DNA of 64,000 bases from Amycolatopsis azurea DSM 43854 (lineage in GTDB: Bacteria > Actinomycetota > Actinomycetes > Mycobacteriales > Pseudonocardiaceae). The stretch's first letter is position 1. Each line of letters starts with the position of its first letter. Made by a program: the position numbers and the translations under genes. The notes under the pieces are model-generated. The model had not been told where the DNA came from. It ran no database searches and worked only from the letters and a program-made list of their open reading frames with translations. Positions 32,475 through 41,311 of the stretch are shown in pieces. The stretch lies in contig NZ_MUXN01000016.1 of assembly GCF_001995215.1 (NCBI RefSeq), positions 62,001-126,000 of the forward strand, read 5' to 3'.

Positions 32475-33341
32475 GTGGTCATCGCAGTCCTCCGGAAGCG
32501 CCTCCCGAGCGTGCCGGCACCGATCTTGTTCGTTCTCAGCGGAATTTCCATGTACGCCGGTGCGGCCGTCGCCGTAGGTCTCTTTTCGGTCGCCTCCCCC
32601 GCGGGGGTGGCCTGGCTTCGCTGCCTCGGCGCGGCCGCGGTCCTCCTCGCGTGGCGCAGGCCACCCCGTTCGGCATGGACCGGACGCACGTTCCTGCTCG
32701 CGGGCGCCTTCGGCGTCGTCACCGCCGGGATGAACGTGCTCTTCTACGAGGCGATCGCCCGGCTGCCCCTCGGCACCGCGGTCGCCCTGGAGTTCGCCGG
32801 GCCCGTGGTGGTGGCGGCCTTCGGGTCGCGGACCCGCCGCGACGTCTTCGCGCTGCTGCTGGTGGCGGCCGGCGTGGTCGCCATCGCGGACGTCCGGCTC
32901 GAAGGCAGCCTGCTCGGCGTGCTCTTCGCGCTGGGCGCGGCGGCCGCCTGGGCCGGGTACATCCTGCTCGGGAAGCGGGTCGCGGTCGGCGGGAACGGGA
33001 TCGACGGGCTGGCCGTCGGGTTCGCCGTCGGCACCGTGGTCCTGTCGCCGCTGGCGCTCGGCACGGGCGCGGTGTGGTCTTCGCCACGTCTGCTGCTCGG
33101 CATCGGCGTGGGCGTGCTCTCGACCGTCGTGCCGTACGCGCTGGACCAGGTGGTCCTGCGCAAGGCCGGGCAGGCGCGGTTCGCGCTGTTGCTCGCGTTG
33201 CTGCCGGTCACGGCGGGGCTGATCGGCTTCCTCTGGCTCCGGCAGGTCCCCGCCCTGCCCGAGGCGCTCGGCACGCTGGCCGTCGTCGCCGGGGTGGCGC
33301 TGCGCTCTCCGGGGAAACGTGATGACTCGGCGCCCCTCTGA
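32475..33341 (+). CDS. EamA/DMT-family exporter (RhtA-like)
   Basis: A 288-residue membrane protein with ten hydrophobic segments in two EamA repeats (first half to about 140, second from AAWAGYILLGKR). The arrangement, and the motif GTAVALEFAGPVVVAAFGSR, match the RhtA/YdeD group that exports threonine, homoserine and similar metabolites. GTG 32475 is a plausible start but has only a weak ribosome-binding site. Its 3' end runs 46 bases before the GNAT start, so the three following genes may share a transcript. Confidence 0.82.
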   Translation: MVIAVLRKRLPSVPAPILFVLSGISMYAGAAVAVGLFSVASPAGVAWLRCLGAAAVLLAWRRPPRSAWTGRTFLLAGAFGVVTAGMNVLFYEAIARLPLGTAVALEFAGPVVVAAFGSRTRRDVFALLLVAAGVVAIADVRLEGSLLGVLFALGAAAAWAGYILLGKRVAVGGNGIDGLAVGFAVGTVVLSPLALGTGAVWSSPRLLLGIGVGVLSTVVPYALDQVVLRKAGQARFALLLALLPVTAGLIGFLWLRQVPALPEALGTLAVVAGVALRSPGKRDDSAPL

Positions 33342-33387
33342 GCGGGATACTGGCCAGTCTGTGGCGCTTTCAGCACCGGGAGGACAC

Positions 33388-33804
33388 GTGGCCGAGATCC
33401 GGCGGGCCAGGACCGTCGAAGAGGTCGTCGCCGCCCAGCACCTGTTCGACGGGCCCGCGCAACGGACGGCGTCCGAGAAGTTCCTCGCGGGGGAGGAGAA
33501 CCACCTCCTGATCGCGTACGAGGACGGCGAACCCGCGGGCATGATCACCGGCACCGAGGTGACGCATCCGGACAAGGGCACCGAGATGTTCCTCAACGAG
33601 CTCGACGTCAGCCCGGACTACCAGCGGCGCGGGATCGGCCGCGATCTGGTCGACGCGCTGGCCGGGCTCGCGCGGGAGCGCGGTTGCCGCGGCATGTGGG
33701 TCGGCGTCGAGACGGACAACGAGGCCGCGCTGGCGACCTACACCGCGGCCGGGGCCGCCAACGAAGGACCGTTCATCATGCAGTCGTGGACGTTCGAAGA
33801 CTGA
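33388..33804 (+). CDS. GNAT-family N-acetyltransferase
   Basis: A 138-residue acetyl-CoA-dependent acetyltransferase. The acetyl-CoA pyrophosphate loop is seen in YQRRGIGRDLVDALAG, preceded by the beta strand LNELDVSPD. GTG 33388 is preceded by GGGAGGA; the longer frame adds an unsupported N-terminus inside the upstream gene's tail. The acceptor substrate (amine, antibiotic or protein) cannot be told. It overlaps the next gene by one base (TGATG). Confidence 0.85.
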   Translation: MAEIRRARTVEEVVAAQHLFDGPAQRTASEKFLAGEENHLLIAYEDGEPAGMITGTEVTHPDKGTEMFLNELDVSPDYQRRGIGRDLVDALAGLARERGCRGMWVGVETDNEAALATYTAAGAANEGPFIMQSWTFED

Positions 33805-34475
33805 TGTCCTCCGGAATCGACGGCGACCGGACGGGTCTGTCCGGTCGCCGCTGGCTGCCCGGCGGCGAGCACCTCGTCGCCGTCGCCCGGGCCGAACTCC
33901 CGCAGAAGGACGGTCTCGCCGGGCCGTTCACGGCGCTGGCCGCCCTGCGCGCCGCGGGGTTCGACGTCGCGGGCCAGGACGACGTCGCGGCGCTGGCGGG
34001 CACCGCGCCGGACGGCCTGGCGCGGGCGATCGGCATGCTCTCGGGTGGACGGCTCGTGGCGGTGCCCGCCACCGGGAACCGGTCACCGCAGTCGTTGTTC
34101 ATGCTCCTGGCCGAGCTGTGGAGGCTGCCGCGGGTCGCCGTGATCGCGGAGGTAGACCCGGCCGAGTTCGGCGCGCACGACACGCCCGCGCGGGCGCTGC
34201 TCGACTACCTCGACACCGGAATCCCGCCGCTGTGGTCGTCCCGATGGCGTCCGCCCGAGGGACATTTCGTGCTGGCGGCCGGCCTGCGGATCGGCGCCGA
34301 GGGAACTTTGGTGTCCATTATGGACGGCTATCCGTCCTTGGGGGACAACGGATTGCACGACCAGCCGGTGGAATGGGTGGCCGCGGCGCTGAAGCGGATG
34401 CTGGTCGTGGTCGACGACGGCGACACCGAAGCCGCCGTCGCCGCGATCACGACGGCAGGTCTGTGGAGCGGTTGA
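33804..34475 (+). CDS. Conserved actinobacterial protein (possibly DUF6885)
   Basis: A 223-residue soluble protein. RWLPGGEHLVAVARAELPQKDGLAGPFTALAALRAAG is reminiscent of a papain-like N-terminal helix but lacks a Cys at the nucleophile position. The C-terminal part has LWSSRWRPPEGHFVLAAGLRIG and MDGYPSLGDNGLHDQPVEW, with conserved His and Trp. I think it belongs to a family annotated as DUF6885 but am not certain. It is coupled to the GNAT gene by TGATG. Its 3' end overlaps the convergent permease gene by 29 bases. Confidence 0.6.
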   Translation: MSSGIDGDRTGLSGRRWLPGGEHLVAVARAELPQKDGLAGPFTALAALRAAGFDVAGQDDVAALAGTAPDGLARAIGMLSGGRLVAVPATGNRSPQSLFMLLAELWRLPRVAVIAEVDPAEFGAHDTPARALLDYLDTGIPPLWSSRWRPPEGHFVLAAGLRIGAEGTLVSIMDGYPSLGDNGLHDQPVEWVAAALKRMLVVVDDGDTEAAVAAITTAGLWSG

Positions 34476-35922
34476 GGTCGTTCTGTGCGAAACGAGAATG
34501 GGCGAAACGGGAATGCTTGCGCCCGTAGAAGACGTAGATCAGCAGACCGAGCAGTAGCCACGCGGCGAACCGCAGCCAGGTCATCACGTCCAGGTTGAGC
34601 ATCAGGTAGAAGCACGCCAGCGCCGCCACGATGGGCAGGTACGGCGAGAACGGCACGGTGAACGGGCGCTCCAGGTCCGGACGGCGCTTGCGCAGCACCG
34701 GGACGGCCAGCGCGACGATGATCATCGCCGACAGCGCGCCGATGCTGACCATGTCGGCGAGTTCGGAGATCGGGACGAAGGCGGCGAGCACCGCGATCAG
34801 CACCGCACCGGCGATGGTCATCCGGTGCGGCGTGCCCCACCGCGGATGCGCGGTGCCGAACTTCTTCGGCAGCAGGCCGTCCCGGCCCATCGCGAATCCG
34901 ATCCGGCCGATCGTCACCAGTTCCACCATCATCACCGACGTCAGCCCGGTGACCGCGCCGAGCGAGATCAGCGCGCCCACCCAGTGCTGCCCGACCCGGT
35001 CGAAGGCGTCGGCGAGCGGGGCGCCCGTGTCGATCTCGGTGAACGGCACCATCCCGGTCAGCACCAGCGAGACCCCGATGTAGAGCAGCGCGCAGACCCC
35101 GAGCGCGCCGAGGATGCCGACCCGCAGATCGCGTTTGGGGTTCACGGTCTCCTCGCCGAGGTTGGCGAGCGCTTCGAAACCGGTGTAGGCGAAGAAGACC
35201 ACGGCGGCGGCCGTCACCATCCCGGCGATGCCGTAGACGGACTGTTCGAGCCCGAGCGCGGCCTGCACGATCGGCTGGTGCAGGGTCCCCGCGGTCTCGG
35301 TCGGTGGCTGGGCGGCCGGGATGAACGGGGTGAGGTTCTCGCCGCGGATGTAGAACACGCCGACCGCGAGGATCAGCACGCACACCGCGACCTTCACCAG
35401 CACGAGCAGATTCGTCACCCGCGCGGATTCCTTGATCCCGATCACGGCGATCACGGTCAGCACGGCGATGATCGCGACCGCGCCTATGTTCACCTTCGCG
35501 TCTTCACCGAACCACTCGGGGGAGAGCCCCATCAGATTCGCGAGATAACCGGACCAGCCGCGCGACACGACGGCCGCGCCGAGCGCGAACTCCAGCAGCA
35601 GGTCCCAGCCGATGATCCAGGCGAAGGTCTCGCCGAGCGTGGCGAAAGCGTAGGTGTACGCACTTCCCGCCGTCGGCACGCTGGACGCGAGTTCGGCGTA
35701 ACAGAGGGCGGCCATCCCGGCCACGACGGCGCCGAGCACGAACGACAGCGTGACCGACGGGCCCGCGTGCGACTTCGCCTCGACACCGGCGAGGGTGAAG
35801 ATCCCGGTGCCGATGATGATGCCGACCCCGAAGCCGATCAGGTCGCGTCCTTTGAGGCGGCGTTTCAGCTCGCCCGAGTCCTGTCGCTTCAGGACCTCGT
35901 CCACGTCCAGAGTTCGCCGCAT
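34447..35922 (-). CDS. APC-family cationic amino acid permease
   Basis: A 491-residue permease of the CAT-type amino acid/polyamine/organocation family with about 12-14 helices. The first helix motif GFGVGIIIGTGIFTLAGV and the TAGSAYTYAFATLGE segment are diagnostic. It imports basic or neutral amino acids across the membrane. The C-terminus carries a five-residue tandem repeat, HSRFAHSRFA, from a near-perfect 15-base duplication at 34488-34517, inside the overlap-free end of the gene. A palindrome lies upstream. Confidence 0.87.
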   Translation of the reverse strand: MRRTLDVDEVLKRQDSGELKRRLKGRDLIGFGVGIIIGTGIFTLAGVEAKSHAGPSVTLSFVLGAVVAGMAALCYAELASSVPTAGSAYTYAFATLGETFAWIIGWDLLLEFALGAAVVSRGWSGYLANLMGLSPEWFGEDAKVNIGAVAIIAVLTVIAVIGIKESARVTNLLVLVKVAVCVLILAVGVFYIRGENLTPFIPAAQPPTETAGTLHQPIVQAALGLEQSVYGIAGMVTAAAVVFFAYTGFEALANLGEETVNPKRDLRVGILGALGVCALLYIGVSLVLTGMVPFTEIDTGAPLADAFDRVGQHWVGALISLGAVTGLTSVMMVELVTIGRIGFAMGRDGLLPKKFGTAHPRWGTPHRMTIAGAVLIAVLAAFVPISELADMVSIGALSAMIIVALAVPVLRKRRPDLERPFTVPFSPYLPIVAALACFYLMLNLDVMTWLRFAAWLLLGLLIYVFYGRKHSRFAHSRFAQNDLNRSTDLPS

Positions 35923-36001
35923 GAAGGCTCACGCTAGAAGATCGCCGCCCACCTCGCAGATCGGTGGGAGCCGAAGGGGACTTTCCCCGCATACGACGCG
36001 G

Positions 36002-36046
36002 TGAAAGCTCCCTTCGCCTCGTCGCATGCGGCGAAAGGGACTTTCA
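36002..36046. terminator. Hairpin at the end of the response regulator gene
   Basis: TGAAAGCTCCCTTCGCC (36002-36018) pairs imperfectly with GGCGAAAGGGACTTTCA (36030-36046). The right arm includes the stop codon of the response regulator. A related run lies immediately upstream at 35974-35990. This A/T-closed type of palindrome matches the 3' element at 49755-49799 in layout. Confidence 0.5.
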
Positions 36047-36706
36047 GCCCTCCAGGACGACGCCGTTCTCCTGAGCCAGGATCGCCGCCTGCACCCGCGA
36101 CCGCAGCTCCAGTTTCGTCAGCACCCGCGAGACGTGGGTCTTCACCGTGGTCTCGCCGATGTGCAGCCGCGTGCCGATCTGCGCGTTGGACAGGCCGCCG
36201 CCCAGGCACGCCAGCACTTCGCGCTCGCGGTCGGTCAGCTCATCGAGCCCGTCGGGGACGAGCGAGGGTTCGCGGGTCCCGGCGGCGAACGCGGCGATGA
36301 GCTTCCGCGTGACCTGCGGAGCGAGCACCCCTTCGCCCGCCGCGACCAGTTTCACCGCCTCGATCAGCCGTGACGCTTCCACCGACTTCAGCAGGAACCC
36401 GGCCGCGCCGGCCCGCAGCGCGGCGTGGACGTACTCGTCGAGGTCGAAGGTGGTCAGCACGAGGACTTCGCACAGGCCTTCCGCGGTCAGTTCCCGCGTG
36501 GCCGCGATGCCGTCGACGCCGGGCATCCGGACGTCCATCAGCACGACGTCCGGCTTCAGCGCCTTCGCCTGGCGGACGGCGGTGGCACCGTCCGCGGCCT
36601 CGCCGATCACCTCGATGCCCTCGGCGTTGCCGAGGATCATCATCAACCCGGCACGGATCGCGCCGTGGTCGTCGGCGACCAGCACTTTGATGTTCCCGTC
36701 GCTCAA
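36044..36706 (-). CDS. NarL/LuxR-family response regulator
   Basis: A 220-residue two-component regulator. The receiver domain (1-120) has acidic pair Asp12-Asp13, phospho-acceptor Asp58 (VVLMDVR), Thr86 and Lys107. The C-terminal LuxR-type helix-turn-helix spans about 155-212 (LTDREREVLACLGGGLSNAQIG, TTVKTHVSRVL). It overlaps the histidine kinase stop by 4 bases. Target genes are unknown; the divergent YmcC-like gene beyond the kinase is one possibility. Confidence 0.9.
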   Translation of the reverse strand: MSDGNIKVLVADDHGAIRAGLMMILGNAEGIEVIGEAADGATAVRQAKALKPDVVLMDVRMPGVDGIAATRELTAEGLCEVLVLTTFDLDEYVHAALRAGAAGFLLKSVEASRLIEAVKLVAAGEGVLAPQVTRKLIAAFAAGTREPSLVPDGLDELTDREREVLACLGGGLSNAQIGTRLHIGETTVKTHVSRVLTKLELRSRVQAAILAQENGVVLEG

Positions 36707-37899
36707 GACCCCTCCAGAGGCAGTTCGGCGCGGACCAGCCAGCCACCGCCGGACGGCCCGGCGGCGAGAGTGCCGCCCACCGCGGCGGCGCGTTCCCGCA
36801 TGTTCAGCAGGCCGAGTCCGGTCCCGCCGTCGTCACCCGAGCCGGAGCCGGGACGAAGATCGTTGCGCACTTCGACGGTGAGTATGCCTCCGTCGGCGCG
36901 GATGTCGAGGACGGCCCGGCCTCCTGCGGCGTGTTTGGCCGCGTTGGTGAGGGCCTCCTGCGCGATCCGGTACGCGGTCAGGTCGACCGCGGCGGGCAGG
37001 TGCGGGGACAGGTCCGGCACGGTGCCGACCTCGACCTCCAGCCCGCTCGCCCGCGCCGATTCGACCAGTTTGGACAGTTCCGCGAGCCGGGCGGGCGCGG
37101 TCGTCTCGAAGTCGGTGTCCCCTGTGGAGGGATCCGCGCGCAGCAGCCCGATCATCGCGCGCATCTCGTCCAGCGCGCTCACACTGTTCTCCCGCACCGA
37201 TTCCAGGACCTGCCTGGACAGTTTCGGGTCGGCGGTGGCCATCGACAGCGCGGCCTCGGACTGGATCGCGATCGCCGAAAGATGTCCGGCGATGACGTCG
37301 TGCAGATCCCGCGCCATCTTCGAGCGTTCCCCCGCGACGGCGGCCTTCCGGTCCAGTTCGCCGATCGTGGCGAGCTGGACGGCGTTCGCCCGCTCGCTGT
37401 CGGCGATGTCCCGCTGCTGGCGCACGTTGGCCGCCCACCACACCGGGGTGACCAGGAACGGCAGGAGCGCGAACGCGGCGAGCACCGCGGTGCGCCACTG
37501 CGAGAAGATCAGCGCCAGGCAGACCACCGCGATGGTCCCGATCGCGGCGACCCCGATCATCAGCCTGCTGGTGCGTCGCGAACCGTAGAGCGTCGTCGCG
37601 TACAGGAAGTCGGTGAAGACGATGAGGATCGGCAGCGACGGGCCGAACGTGATGTCCACGGCGAGCACGGCCAGCGCGCAGATCAGCGCCAGCGGGATCT
37701 TACGGCGCAGCATTTCCAGCCCGCAGATCGCGGTCAGTTCGCTCAGGCGGATCCACAGTGGCGTGTCGTCCGGGCCGTTCAGCAGCACCTGCATCCCGCT
37801 CACGTAGACCAGCACGCCGAGGACCCAGGTGCCGAAGGCGATGACGAGGTCCTGTTTCCATTCGGCGAGGTGGTTCAGGCGCGGGACGAACGTGGGCAC
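36703..37899 (-). CDS. NarL-type sensor histidine kinase
   Basis: A 398-residue membrane sensor. Four to six hydrophobic segments occupy roughly residues 15-155, followed by a coiled linker. A HisKA_3 dimerisation box ARDLHDVIAGHL holds the phospho-acceptor His200, and the HATPase domain includes EALTNAAKHA and GTGLGLLNMRERA. No large extracellular domain is visible, so it probably senses a signal in the membrane. GTG 37899 or 37917 are both usable; I prefer 37899. It is co-transcribed with the response regulator. Confidence 0.88.
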   Translation of the reverse strand: MPTFVPRLNHLAEWKQDLVIAFGTWVLGVLVYVSGMQVLLNGPDDTPLWIRLSELTAICGLEMLRRKIPLALICALAVLAVDITFGPSLPILIVFTDFLYATTLYGSRRTSRLMIGVAAIGTIAVVCLALIFSQWRTAVLAAFALLPFLVTPVWWAANVRQQRDIADSERANAVQLATIGELDRKAAVAGERSKMARDLHDVIAGHLSAIAIQSEAALSMATADPKLSRQVLESVRENSVSALDEMRAMIGLLRADPSTGDTDFETTAPARLAELSKLVESARASGLEVEVGTVPDLSPHLPAAVDLTAYRIAQEALTNAAKHAAGGRAVLDIRADGGILTVEVRNDLRPGSGSGDDGGTGLGLLNMRERAAAVGGTLAAGPSGGGWLVRAELPLEGS

Positions 37900-38009
37900 C
37901 GCCCCATCCCAGCACACCGGGGCGCGCGGCGGGGTCCTACTAACTGATGACGGAGATCTCGGTCCGTACGCCGACGCGGAGGATCACCCTTCTCGGAGAG
38001 GCTTACCCC

Positions 38010-38597
38010 GTGAACAAGATCTGGGACTTCATCGCGGAAAACCCCATGGCGGCGGTGGTCGCCGGTGGGGAGATCGGATTCTGGGTCGCCATCGTCGCCG
38101 GCCTCGTGGCCCGCTATCTGCTCAAGCTGAAGCGGACGAGCGTGTTCCTGCTGCTCCTGACCCCGGTGATCGACCTGGTCGTGCTGGTCGCGACGGTCAT
38201 CGACCTGCGCAACGGCGCCACGGCGAACTTCGTGCACGGCCTCGCCGCGGTGTACCTGGGCTTCAGCGTGGTGTTCGGCCACTCGATGATCAAGTGGGCC
38301 GACGTGCGCTTCGCCCACCGGTTCGCGGGCGGGCCGCCTCCGCCGCCCAAGCCGACGGGCCGGGCGAAGCTGCGCGCCGAATGGCGTGACTGGTTCAAAT
38401 GCGTGCTGGCCTGCGGGCTCGCCTCGGGCGTGCTGCTCCTGCTGATCTTCATGGTCGGCGACACCGAGCAGGTCGCGCCGCTGTGGGACTGGCTGCCGAG
38501 GATGGGGGTCGTGACGGCCATCTGGTTCGCCACCGGACCGCTGTGGCAGGAGCTCTCCAAGAACGACGACCGGGTCAAGGAAGGGGCGCGGCGATGA
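38010..38597 (+). CDS. YmcC-like membrane protein
   Basis: A 195-residue protein with five or so hydrophobic segments. FWVAIVAGLVARYLLK, LLLLTPVIDLVVLVATVIDL and NGATANFVHGLAAVYLGFSVVFG resemble the B. subtilis YmcC family, of unknown function. GTG 38010 has GGAGAGG at the right distance; the ATG at 37947 has none. It is divergent from the histidine kinase across about 110 bases and overlaps a second small membrane protein by 4 bases. Confidence 0.7.
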   Translation: MNKIWDFIAENPMAAVVAGGEIGFWVAIVAGLVARYLLKLKRTSVFLLLLTPVIDLVVLVATVIDLRNGATANFVHGLAAVYLGFSVVFGHSMIKWADVRFAHRFAGGPPPPPKPTGRAKLRAEWRDWFKCVLACGLASGVLLLLIFMVGDTEQVAPLWDWLPRMGVVTAIWFATGPLWQELSKNDDRVKEGARR

Positions 38598-38803
38598 TCG
38601 AACTACTGGGAATCCTCCTGCTGGTACAGGGCGGGGGCGGGCTGATCAACCGGCTGCTCGGGAGTACGAACCCGAGCTGGTTCGTCCAGCTCCACCTGCT
38701 CCCGTCGGGGATGCACGTGGTGGCGAGCGCGCTGATGGTGGCCGCGGGCGTCGGGCTGCTGTTCGCCGAACGCTCCCGCAAGCAGCGCCGCCGGTCAGAG
38801 TGA
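38594..38803 (+). CDS. Small membrane protein, coupled to the YmcC-like gene
   Basis: A 69-residue protein with two hydrophobic segments (IELLGILLLVQGGGGLIN and HVVASALMVAAGVGLLF) and a basic C-terminus RSRKQRRR, which favours a cytoplasmic tail. ATG 38594 overlaps the previous stop (ATGA), so the two are coupled and may form a complex. Its last 9 bases overlap the convergent gene. No family recognised. Confidence 0.65.
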   Translation: MIELLGILLLVQGGGGLINRLLGSTNPSWFVQLHLLPSGMHVVASALMVAAGVGLLFAERSRKQRRRSE

Positions 38804-40027
38804 GACGAGCACCTGGAGGACCCCGAGGACGATGGTGACGACCGTCAGCACGACGGTCACCACGGTGAGCCGCGTGACCCGCGCGCTCACCGTGTTCTCG
38901 TAGGAGTACCTGGTCTCCTCGTCCATCGCCTCGGCCTGCCGGTCGAGCTGGGCGATGATCCGCTCCACGCCCATGCTGGTGACCAGACGGCGCTCCAGCG
39001 AGTCGACCTCGGGTGGGAGCACCGAATGCAGCATTTCGAGGATGTCGTCGAGCGATCCCCGGAGCAGCCGGGTGCGGCTCGGCGACTTCTTCTTGTCCGC
39101 CAGCGCCTGTATTTCCCGCTGAGCGGTGCGCAGCCACTGGTCGGCCAGCGCCATCCGGATCAGGACCCGCTCGAGGATGAAGAGCATCCCGTGGTCGAGC
39201 CCGCCGATGTCGCTGTCGATGCCGAAGTACGGTTCGGCCGCGCCGAACGGGCCTCGCATCAGCTCGTTCTGGTGCTCGACGTAGTCGGAATCCTTGCTGT
39301 TGAGGCAGACGATCCCGCCCGCCATCGTGTAGGCGGCGACGAACGACCGCGTGCCCCACGACGGGCCGAGCGCCTCCCTGGCGACCTCGCGGGGCACGAA
39401 CCGCCAGCCCTCGTCGCTGGTCGCCATCCCGTAGAACGGCCGGGGATCGGCGGCGACCCGCTGGGCGGGCGGATGCCCGTCGTGTGACCGCAGCTCGACG
39501 CACCAGCCCTTGCGGCCGAGCCCTTCGGTCAGCCCGCAGCCCTTGGTCAGGTCCTCGAAGATGTGGGTGACGGCCTTGAGCAGCGAGGGGAAGGACTTCT
39601 CGCCGTAGCCGCCGTGCAGCCCGTCCGCCCCGTTCGCCGTCTCGCGGCCTTGAAGGCTCTGCAGGACGGCGATGGCGAGATCGAACTCGGCGGCAGGCGC
39701 GTCCGTCGCCCGCCCGGTGATCGTGGTGGCGAGGACCAGCGTCATCGCGTGATAGGCCGGATGCCAGGTGACGACGAGTTCGCACGGGAGGCTGACCGCG
39801 CCGATCCGGATCGACAGCCGTGAGCCGCCGGTGCGTTTGCGCAGCACCCGGCGTCGCGGCGGGGTCGTGTAGCTGGCGAGGAAGTTCTCCGCGGCCGTCC
39901 ACTCCTCGCCGAGTTTCCCGTCGAGGTGGGCCAGCAGGCCCCGGTCCCGGCCGCCGTCCAGCACCTTCTCCGCCTCCCGCTCGGACAGCGGGACGGCCCA
40001 GGCGAAGGTGAGGAGCACCTCGGTCAT
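38795..40027 (-). CDS. C-terminally membrane-anchored protein of unknown function
   Basis: A 410-residue protein. It is soluble for most of its length, with an N-terminal region (to about 200) giving Trp/Arg-rich strands and a helical region from about 270 that ends in DEETRYSYENTVSARVTRL, a probable coiled coil. The last 28 residues are one hydrophobic helix (TVVTVVLTVVTIVLGVLQVLV), so it is anchored by its C-terminus. I recognise no family. It overlaps the methyltransferase by 4 bases (ATGA) and they are surely co-translated. The longer open frame running to 40882 is not a fusion, since it reads the methyltransferase gene in the wrong frame. Confidence 0.65.
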   Translation of the reverse strand: MTEVLLTFAWAVPLSEREAEKVLDGGRDRGLLAHLDGKLGEEWTAAENFLASYTTPPRRRVLRKRTGGSRLSIRIGAVSLPCELVVTWHPAYHAMTLVLATTITGRATDAPAAEFDLAIAVLQSLQGRETANGADGLHGGYGEKSFPSLLKAVTHIFEDLTKGCGLTEGLGRKGWCVELRSHDGHPPAQRVAADPRPFYGMATSDEGWRFVPREVAREALGPSWGTRSFVAAYTMAGGIVCLNSKDSDYVEHQNELMRGPFGAAEPYFGIDSDIGGLDHGMLFILERVLIRMALADQWLRTAQREIQALADKKKSPSRTRLLRGSLDDILEMLHSVLPPEVDSLERRLVTSMGVERIIAQLDRQAEAMDEETRYSYENTVSARVTRLTVVTVVLTVVTIVLGVLQVLVSL

Positions 40028-40824
40028 GCGGGGGCGCGGCGCAGCAGGGTGATCAGGTCCCGGCCGAGGTGGCGGCGCAGCGGGCCGGAGGCGTTGACCA
40101 GTTCGTCGCGGTCGCTGTGCTCGTCGACGGGGCCGAGATCGTCGAGGACGTGGTAGGTCCACTCCCAGTCGGTGCGCCAGCCCGCGTCGGCCGCTTCGGC
40201 GGCGACCTCCGCCGGGTCGAGGTAGCGCACCGGAAGCGCCGGGCCGCCGCCGTCGCGCAGCGCCTTGTCGAATTCGTCGCGGGACACGCGGCGGGAGCGG
40301 ACCTCGCCGCCGGCTTCGACGCTGTCGAGACTGAACGCGCCCCGCCCGATCGGCGACCGGCTGTAGGCCAGCACCAGGGCGCCGCCGGGCGCGGTGACCT
40401 CGGCCAGCCGCCGCAGGATCGGCGCGACGTCCGGCGTCGGCACGTGCTGGACGACGTGACTGCACACCACGAGGTCGTACGGTCCGCCGTCGAGTTCGGT
40501 GATCGGCGAGACGGCGAAGGAGAACCCGGTGTCCTCGACGACGGTCTCGCGGGCCTTCGCCAGCCTGTCCGGGTCGGGGTCCGCGGCGGTGACGTCCGCG
40601 GAGAACTGGGCGACCCAGGGGAGGAGCCGTCCTTCCCCGCAACCGGCGTCGAGCGCCTTGATCTTCTCGCGCGGCCCGAGGGTCGCGGTGAGCTGCTCGG
40701 CGACCTTGCCGAGAGCGCGATCCTCGCTGGCCGTCCAGTAGCCGTCGTACGGCTCGTGCCGTCGGATGAACATCCCGGTGACGTGGTCGCCGGTGTCCGG
40801 GTAGCGGTAGCTCTCGGTCAGCAC
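40024..40824 (-). CDS. Class I SAM-dependent methyltransferase
   Basis: A 266-residue methyltransferase. SAM-binding motif I is ALDAGCGEGRLLPWV (near residue 57), the acidic strand-2 residue is in VTAADPDPDRL, and the post-motif is YDLVVCSHVVQHVP. The fold is that of small-molecule or lipid methylating enzymes rather than DNA enzymes. The partner gene downstream encodes a membrane-anchored protein of unknown role, so the pair may modify a membrane-linked substrate. Divergent from the next gene across 63 bases. Confidence 0.8.
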   Translation of the reverse strand: MLTESYRYPDTGDHVTGMFIRRHEPYDGYWTASEDRALGKVAEQLTATLGPREKIKALDAGCGEGRLLPWVAQFSADVTAADPDPDRLAKARETVVEDTGFSFAVSPITELDGGPYDLVVCSHVVQHVPTPDVAPILRRLAEVTAPGGALVLAYSRSPIGRGAFSLDSVEAGGEVRSRRVSRDEFDKALRDGGGPALPVRYLDPAEVAAEAADAGWRTDWEWTYHVLDDLGPVDEHSDRDELVNASGPLRRHLGRDLITLLRRAPA

Positions 40825-40887
40825 AGTCGCGAATATAGCCCGGATTCGCGGGTTCTCCGGTGCTCCGCCCGGGGATTACCATGGGTC

Positions 40888-41265
40888 ATGGCCATCGGGC
40901 CCGTCGCGCTGTACACCGTTGTCGCCGTGGCGCCGTCGGTGCTTTTCTGGTGCGCACTGAAAGTGCCCGCCGTTCTGCGCTGGTGGCGCCGTCGCCGCGA
41001 GCCGGAGGTCCCGGTCGGGCCGCCCATCGAGAAGCTCGCCGCCGACCTCCGTCGCGTGCACCGGCTGCTCGCGGACCTTCCTTCCGGCGCTTCCGCCGTC
41101 CGTCGAAACGGGACCAAGCAGGCGTACGACGCGCTGCTCGTGCAGGCCTGCCGTGAGGTCGAGGTCGACCACCGGCTGGACGAGCTGCCGGAGGGTTTCG
41201 ACCGCGGGATCGAACGGCTGCGCGTCGAGGAATCCTTGGCCGAGCGCGGACTTTCCGTGTCCTGA
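40888..41265 (+). CDS. Small N-terminally anchored membrane protein
   Basis: A 125-residue protein with one N-terminal transmembrane helix (residues 4-27) followed by a basic stop-transfer segment WWRRRREPE and a helical cytoplasmic domain, LAADLRRVHRLLADLP... and CREVEVDHRLDELPEGFDRGIERLRVEESLAERG. Similar proteins occur throughout actinobacteria without assigned function. Of two ATGs, only 40888 is in frame with the conserved part. Confidence 0.7.
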   Translation: MAIGPVALYTVVAVAPSVLFWCALKVPAVLRWWRRRREPEVPVGPPIEKLAADLRRVHRLLADLPSGASAVRRNGTKQAYDALLVQACREVEVDHRLDELPEGFDRGIERLRVEESLAERGLSVS

Positions 41266-41311
41266 CGCGGTTTGTATCGAACGTATGCGCGCGGCGGGAA
41301 GGCTCGCGGGC

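Noticed and set aside
35974..36046. Possible small gene in the gap before the permease
   Set aside because: Short frames here only read through the hairpin; no ribosome-binding site or conserved motif.
38795..40882. A 695-codon fusion of methyltransferase region and membrane protein
   Set aside because: The upper part is the methyltransferase gene in another frame. The real ATG at 40027 overlaps the methyltransferase stop.
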